From: Pseudoteredinibacter isoporae_A
GTDB lineage: Bacteria; Pseudomonadota; Gammaproteobacteria; Pseudomonadales; Cellvibrionaceae
NCBI RefSeq assembly: GCF_040372805.1
Contig: NZ_BAABWJ010000001.1
Span: forward strand, 124,001-188,000
Direction of reading: 5' to 3'
DNA: 64,000 nucleotides
The notes below the pieces were generated by a model. It had not been told where the DNA came from, did no database searches, and saw only the letters and a program-made list of their open reading frames with translations. The position numbers and the translations under genes were made by a program. This document shows positions 60,294 through 64,000 of this stretch, piece by piece. How positions within the stretch are numbered: position 1 is the first letter of the stretch; every line of letters begins with the position of its first letter.

Positions 60294-61256
60294 ATGCTGC
60301 CCTTCCACCAAGCGGTAAAAGACGACTTTACCGCCGTTAACCAGTTAATCATCGAACAACTTCACTCTGATGTGGGACTGGTTGAAAACATTGGGCACTA
60401 TATTGTCGATGCCGGAGGCAAACGCCTGCGCCCGCTATTGGTTCTGCTGTGCGCCAATGCTCTGGGCTACCAGCAGAAACAACATATCGAGCTGGCCACG
60501 ATCATCGAATTTATCCATACCGCCACACTGTTGCACGACGATGTCGTGGATGTCAGCGAATTGCGCCGTGGACGCCCAACCGCCAACGCCCAGTGGGGCA
60601 ATGCCCCTAGCGTACTGGTCGGTGACTTTCTCTATTCCCGCGCCTTTCAAATGCTGGTAGCGATTGGAAGTATGGACATCATGGCCATTATGTCTGATAC
60701 CACCAACACGATCTCCGAGGGCGAAGTGCAGCAGCTTGTTAATGCCAAGAACCCAGAAGTCGATGAAGCCAATTACTATTCGGTGATTCACAAAAAGACA
60801 GGCGCGCTGTTTGAAGCCGCTTGTGAAACAGCCGCCGTGTTATGCCAAGCCCCTGAAGGCACTCGCGACAGCTTGCGTCAATACGGCTACCACCTGGGAC
60901 TGGCCTTCCAACTCATCGACGATGCCCTGGATTACGAAGGTGATGCCGAAGCTCTGGGCAAGAATGTTGGTGACGATCTCGCTGAAGGCAAACCAACCCT
61001 GCCCCTGATTCGCGCTATGGCCAAAGGTGAAACCGGCGATCGGGAACTGATTGCCAATGCCATTCGCGAAGGCGCGGTGGATCAATTGAATGCTGTCGTC
61101 GATATCGTACGCCGCACCGGCGCACTGGAAGACACCAAAGCCGCCGCCATTGATCACGCCGAGCAAGCCAAGGCGGCGCTTTTCAATCTCGAAGATTCCA
61201 CGTTCAAGACCGCGATGGCACAACTCGCGGATTTTGCGGTCGGCCGCAACCACTGA
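60294..61256 (+). CDS. ispB: All-trans polyprenyl (octaprenyl) diphosphate synthase
   Basis: A 320-residue class I prenyltransferase that makes the ubiquinone side chain. The first Asp motif lies in LLHDDVVDVSELRRGRP and the second in QLIDDALDYEG. GGKRLRPLLVLL near residue 40 binds the homoallylic substrate. It is divergent from rplU-rpmA, as in other gammaproteobacteria. Chain length (C40 or C45) cannot be fixed from this reading. Confidence 0.95.
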   Translation: MLPFHQAVKDDFTAVNQLIIEQLHSDVGLVENIGHYIVDAGGKRLRPLLVLLCANALGYQQKQHIELATIIEFIHTATLLHDDVVDVSELRRGRPTANAQWGNAPSVLVGDFLYSRAFQMLVAIGSMDIMAIMSDTTNTISEGEVQQLVNAKNPEVDEANYYSVIHKKTGALFEAACETAAVLCQAPEGTRDSLRQYGYHLGLAFQLIDDALDYEGDAEALGKNVGDDLAEGKPTLPLIRAMAKGETGDRELIANAIREGAVDQLNAVVDIVRRTGALEDTKAAAIDHAEQAKAALFNLEDSTFKTAMAQLADFAVGRNH

Positions 61257-61283
61257 ATAATCGTCTCACGGCAACATCCGTTG

Positions 61284-61325
61284 AGACATAAAAAAACCGG
61301 CTCCATTGCCGGTTTTTTTATGTCT
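61284..61325. terminator. Bidirectional terminator between ispB and the phosphomannomutase gene
   Basis: A perfect 18-bp stem (61284-61301 with 61308-61325), including seven A/T pairs flanking CCGGC/GCCGG, and a 6-base loop. It separates two convergent genes. Confidence 0.93.
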
Positions 61326-61347
61326 GCCAGCGAGGCACGAGCAACCG

Positions 61348-62700
61348 CTAGAAGGTATTAATCAATGCCAGCAGTTCGTCTCGCTTTTGCTCCATCAGCG
61401 GCACATCCGCTTTCGTTTCAACATTCAAGCGCACGACCGGCTCGGTGTTGGATCGGCGCACGTTGAATCGCCAAGCCCCCATATCAAATGACAAGCCATC
61501 GGTCTCGTCGAGCGCACACGCTTCTGCCGAGTAACGCTCAGCAATAGCCGCCAACAATGCATCGGTATCACCTACAGTACGGTTAATTTCGCCACTGCAA
61601 GGGAACGCCTTGGTGCGCTCAATCACCATCGATTCCAGGCTTTCTTGCTTACGGCTCATTAATTCGCTTACCAACAACCAGGGGATCATGCCACTGTCGC
61701 AATAGGCGAAATCTTTAAAATAGTGGTGGGCGCTCATCTCACCACCATAGACCGCATCTTCCAGACGCATCCTCTCTTTGATGAAAGCATGGCCGGTTTT
61801 ACTCTGAATGGCCTGACCACCCGCCGCGTCACAAATAGCCTGAGTGTTCCAGATCAAACGCGGGTCATGGACCACTTTGGCGCCGGCATGTTTCGCCAGG
61901 AACGCATCCGCCAATAAACCCACAACATAATAACCTTCGATAAACTGTCCTTTCGCATCAAAGAAAAAGCAGCGATCGAAATCCCCATCCCAAGCAATGC
62001 CCAAGTCGGCGCCGTGGCGAATCACTGCCTCGGCGGTTGGTGCTCGATTCTCAACCAACAATGGATTGGGGATCCCATTAGGAAAATGACCATCAGCCTC
62101 ATGATGAACTTTGATGAACTCGAAGGGCAGATGGGACTCAAGGGCATCAATGACCTCACCTGCACCGCCATTGCCAGCGTTCACTACAATTTTAAGTGGC
62201 GACAAATGCTCAACATTGACGTAGGACAGCAGATGCTCAACATAACGAGGGCGGGAATCCACATGACTGACCTGCCCTTTGCTTTCAGCCTTGCTGAAAT
62301 CATCAGCTTCGGCCAAAGCCTGAATCAGCTTGAGCCCGGTATCACCACTGATTGGCTTGGCGCCTTCACGGACAAACTTCATGCCGTTGTAGTCCATGGG
62401 ATTGTGGCTGGCGGTTACACAAATACCACCATCAACCGGCTGATCAAAAGCGGCGAAATAAACCTCTTCGGTTCCACAGCGACCAATATGGAGCACATCC
62501 GCTCCCATATCAGTAATGCCCTCAATCAGGGCATTGGTCAGTGATTCACTGCTCAAACGAACATCATGACCCACCACCACCGACTTTGCGCCGAGAAACT
62601 CTACAAATGCACATCCTATGCGATAGGCGATAGCCTCATTCAACTGGTCTGGAACACGCCCGCGAATATCGTAGGCCTTAAAACACGTTAGTGTGCTCAC
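61348..62700 (-). CDS. Phosphomannomutase/phosphoglucomutase (ManB/CpsG type)
   Basis: A 450-residue cytoplasmic sugar mutase for GDP-mannose or glucose-1-phosphate supply to surface polysaccharides. The phosphoserine loop is VTASHNPMDYNGMK, the metal site WDGDFDRCF, the sugar-binding loop GGEMSAHHYF and the phosphate-binding RRSNTEPVVR. Length fits ManB/CpsG or AlgC without the extra N-terminal domain. The start is GTG at 62700 with AAGGGG upstream. The gene is divergent from fabA. Confidence 0.93.
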   Translation of the reverse strand: MSTLTCFKAYDIRGRVPDQLNEAIAYRIGCAFVEFLGAKSVVVGHDVRLSSESLTNALIEGITDMGADVLHIGRCGTEEVYFAAFDQPVDGGICVTASHNPMDYNGMKFVREGAKPISGDTGLKLIQALAEADDFSKAESKGQVSHVDSRPRYVEHLLSYVNVEHLSPLKIVVNAGNGGAGEVIDALESHLPFEFIKVHHEADGHFPNGIPNPLLVENRAPTAEAVIRHGADLGIAWDGDFDRCFFFDAKGQFIEGYYVVGLLADAFLAKHAGAKVVHDPRLIWNTQAICDAAGGQAIQSKTGHAFIKERMRLEDAVYGGEMSAHHYFKDFAYCDSGMIPWLLVSELMSRKQESLESMVIERTKAFPCSGEINRTVGDTDALLAAIAERYSAEACALDETDGLSFDMGAWRFNVRRSNTEPVVRLNVETKADVPLMEQKRDELLALINTF

Positions 62701-62806
62701 CCGAAACCCCTTCTTTTCCAGGTTAGTAATACTTGCTTAAAGCAAAAGCGGCCAATATACCACAGCCATACGTCTTAAGTGTGACATAGCCTGTCCCCCT
62801 GAGCCC

Positions 62807-62834
62807 TAGACATCGCTTATCTAGACGGTAGAAT
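62807..62834 (+). promoter_or_regulatory. Probable fabA promoter
   Basis: TAGACA (62807-62812) and TAGAAT (62829-62834) with a 16-bp spacer, about 88 bp upstream of the fabA ATG. No FabR/FadR/DesT-like palindrome is evident. Confidence 0.6.
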
Positions 62835-62921
62835 GTGCGCTCCCTAGCCCGGCTGGTACTCCCTCCAGGCTAGACTGCCGCCACTCAAGGCTGCACAAAG
62901 ATTAATCAACCAGAGTACATT

Positions 62922-63443
62922 ATGGAATTCCAGCCTAAAAACGCTTACAACCGCGATGAGCTGCTCGAGTGCGGCCACGGAAACCTGTTTGGCCCGGGTA
63001 ATGCCCAACTCCCAGTGCCCAATATGCTAATGCTGGATCGCATTACCGACATTAATCTTGATGGCGGTGAGTATGGCAAAGGCAAAATCGTTGCTGAACT
63101 CGACATCACTCCGGAACTCTGGTTTTTTGACTGCCACTTCCCTGGCGACCCGGTAATGCCTGGCTGCTTGGGTCTGGATGCCATGTGGCAGCTGGTTGGC
63201 TTCTTCCTGGCTTGGAAAGGTAACACCGGTAAAGGTCGAGCCTTGGGCTCTGGTGAAGTTAAGTTCACCGGCCAGATTTTACCCACGGCCAAAAAAGTGA
63301 CTTATGAGATTGACCTTAAGCGCGTCATTGAGCGGAAGCTGGTGATGGGGCTGGCGGATGGCAAGGTCTCCGTAGACGGCAAAGAAATTTACTTTGCCAA
63401 AGATCTGAAAGTCGGCCTTTTCCAGAATACCGACTCTTTCTAA
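62922..63443 (+). CDS. fabA: 3-hydroxydecanoyl-ACP dehydratase/isomerase FabA
   Basis: A 173-residue enzyme that introduces the double bond of unsaturated fatty acids. The active-site His72 lies in DCHFPGDPVMPG and Asp86 in CLGLDAMWQLVG. The length and sequence are standard for FabA. It is followed by fabB, as in Pseudomonas, but a strong terminator-like hairpin lies between them. Confidence 0.97.
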   Translation: MEFQPKNAYNRDELLECGHGNLFGPGNAQLPVPNMLMLDRITDINLDGGEYGKGKIVAELDITPELWFFDCHFPGDPVMPGCLGLDAMWQLVGFFLAWKGNTGKGRALGSGEVKFTGQILPTAKKVTYEIDLKRVIERKLVMGLADGKVSVDGKEIYFAKDLKVGLFQNTDSF

Positions 63444-63464
63444 AGCGACCGATATCAACATTAT

Positions 63465-63499
63465 ACGGGGGTGCCGACTGAGGCACCCCCGTTTTATTT
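63465..63499 (+). terminator. Terminator-like hairpin between fabA and fabB
   Basis: An 11-bp stem (ACGGGGGTGCC at 63465-63475 with complement at 63482-63492) followed by TTTATTT. It could end part of the fabA transcripts. Confidence 0.85.
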
Positions 63500-63549
63500 G
63501 TGCAATAATAAGCGGCCACAATGGCTAATGGCCCGATGAGGAAACAACA

Positions 63550-64000
63550 ATGAAACGTGTGGTAGTCACCGGCATGGGTATTGTCTCTTGTCTTGGGAAC
63601 AATATCGCAGCGGTAAGCGAATCCTTGCGCAACGGGCGCTCTGGTATCAGCCGTCAACCTGTCTATGAAGAAATGGGCTTTCGCAGCCACATTGCCGGCC
63701 AGGTTGATATCGACCTGAAAGAACATATCGATCGCAAAACTTTGCGCTTTATGGGCAACGCGGCGGGCTACTCGTACATCTCCATGCAGCAAGCCATTGA
63801 CGATGCTGGCTTGAGCGAAGAGCAGGTTTCCAATATTCGTACCGGTCTGATCATGGGTTCCGGCGGCGCCTCCTCTGAAAATCTGGTGGAAGCTGCCGAC
63901 ATTTTACGCGAACGCGGCTTGAAGCGGGTTGGCCCTTATCGTGTTACCCAGACAATGGGAAGCACAACATCGGCATGCTTGGCCACGCCATTTAAAATCA
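63550..64000 (+). CDS. fabB: 3-oxoacyl-ACP synthase I FabB, N-terminal part (cut by window edge)
   Basis: The first 150 residues of a beta-ketoacyl-ACP synthase. It starts MKRVVVTGMGIVSCLGNN and reaches the active-site block TTSACLATPFKI, in which the Cys is the nucleophile. FabB rather than FabF is indicated by CLATPFKI and by the neighbouring fabA. Together they make unsaturated fatty acids. The rest is outside the window. Confidence 0.95.
   Translation, partial: MKRVVVTGMGIVSCLGNNIAAVSESLRNGRSGISRQPVYEEMGFRSHIAGQVDIDLKEHIDRKTLRFMGNAAGYSYISMQQAIDDAGLSEEQVSNIRTGLIMGSGGASSENLVEAADILRERGLKRVGPYRVTQTMGSTTSACLATPFKI

Noticed and set aside
1..64000. tRNA genes, CRISPR arrays, insertion sequences, integrases or phage genes
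   Set aside because: None could be recognised on either strand; the accessory block has no visible mobile-element borders.

Overview
The window looks like the chromosome of a Gram-negative, aquatic (probably marine) gammaproteobacterium of the Pseudomonadales/Cellvibrionales kind. The reasons are the Pseudomonas-like order of housekeeping genes (murJ-ribF-ileS-lspA-fkpB-ispH-minor pilins, and rpsT-proB-obg-rpmA-rplU-ispB), a fabA-fabB pair, an E. coli-like LexA box in front of yebG, and a proteobacterial dedicated sortase system, which is known mainly from marine species. Family-level placement is inference. I see no tRNA, rRNA, CRISPR array, insertion sequence or prophage.

Layout. (1) 0-12.6 kb, all on the minus strand: murJ, a diguanylate cyclase, a 3-hydroxyacyl-CoA dehydrogenase, DUF1415 and DUF3301 genes, ribF, ileS, lspA, fkpB, ispH, then the minor pilins fimT-pilV-pilW-pilX (pilX is cut by the left edge). 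(2) 12.8-16.9 kb, plus strand: a compact five-gene operon in which pxpABC (5-oxoprolinase) is flanked by genes matching the two halves of the vertebrate mitochondrial D-glutamate cyclase (DUF1445 and DUF4392). (3) 17-20.6 kb: three exported hydrolases (TraB/GumN type, amidohydrolase, S1/P1 nuclease). (4) 20.7-25.1 kb: a BlaI-type repressor and M56 metalloprotease pair behind a 45-bp palindromic operator, an AraC regulator, a small membrane protein and a FAD oxidoreductase. (5) 25.4-33.2 kb: two acyl-CoA dehydrogenase subunits divergent from a LysR regulator, the D-amino acid genes dat-alr, an iron alcohol dehydrogenase, a small membrane protein, and SOS-controlled yebG. (6) 33.3-40.5 kb: a flavin amine oxidase, HupE/UreJ protein, parvulin-like protein and two tandem DUF3604 metallohydrolase-like proteins.

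(7) 40.7-49.0 kb: the sortase system. It has an OmpA-like protein (pdsO), two thioredoxin-fold proteins, a class GN sortase, its VIT/VWA target protein, and a divergent two-component system (pdsR-pdsS). The sortase and target presumably display one large protein in the envelope under control of PdsS, whose periplasmic part looks like a carbohydrate-binding fold. (8) 49.1-64 kb: rpsT, a LapG-like protease, an RND efflux pair, a HisC-like aminotransferase, proB, obg, rpmA, rplU, ispB, a phosphomannomutase, fabA and the start of fabB.

The points most worth a second look are the split D-glutamate cyclase/oxoprolinase operon (possibly connected with dat-alr), the sortase system with its unusual YPKTA signal and a hairpin over the target gene's ribosome binding site, and the M56/BlaI switch with a non-beta-lactam sensor domain. 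A 36-kb accessory block also separates murJ from rpsT, which are neighbours in Pseudomonas.
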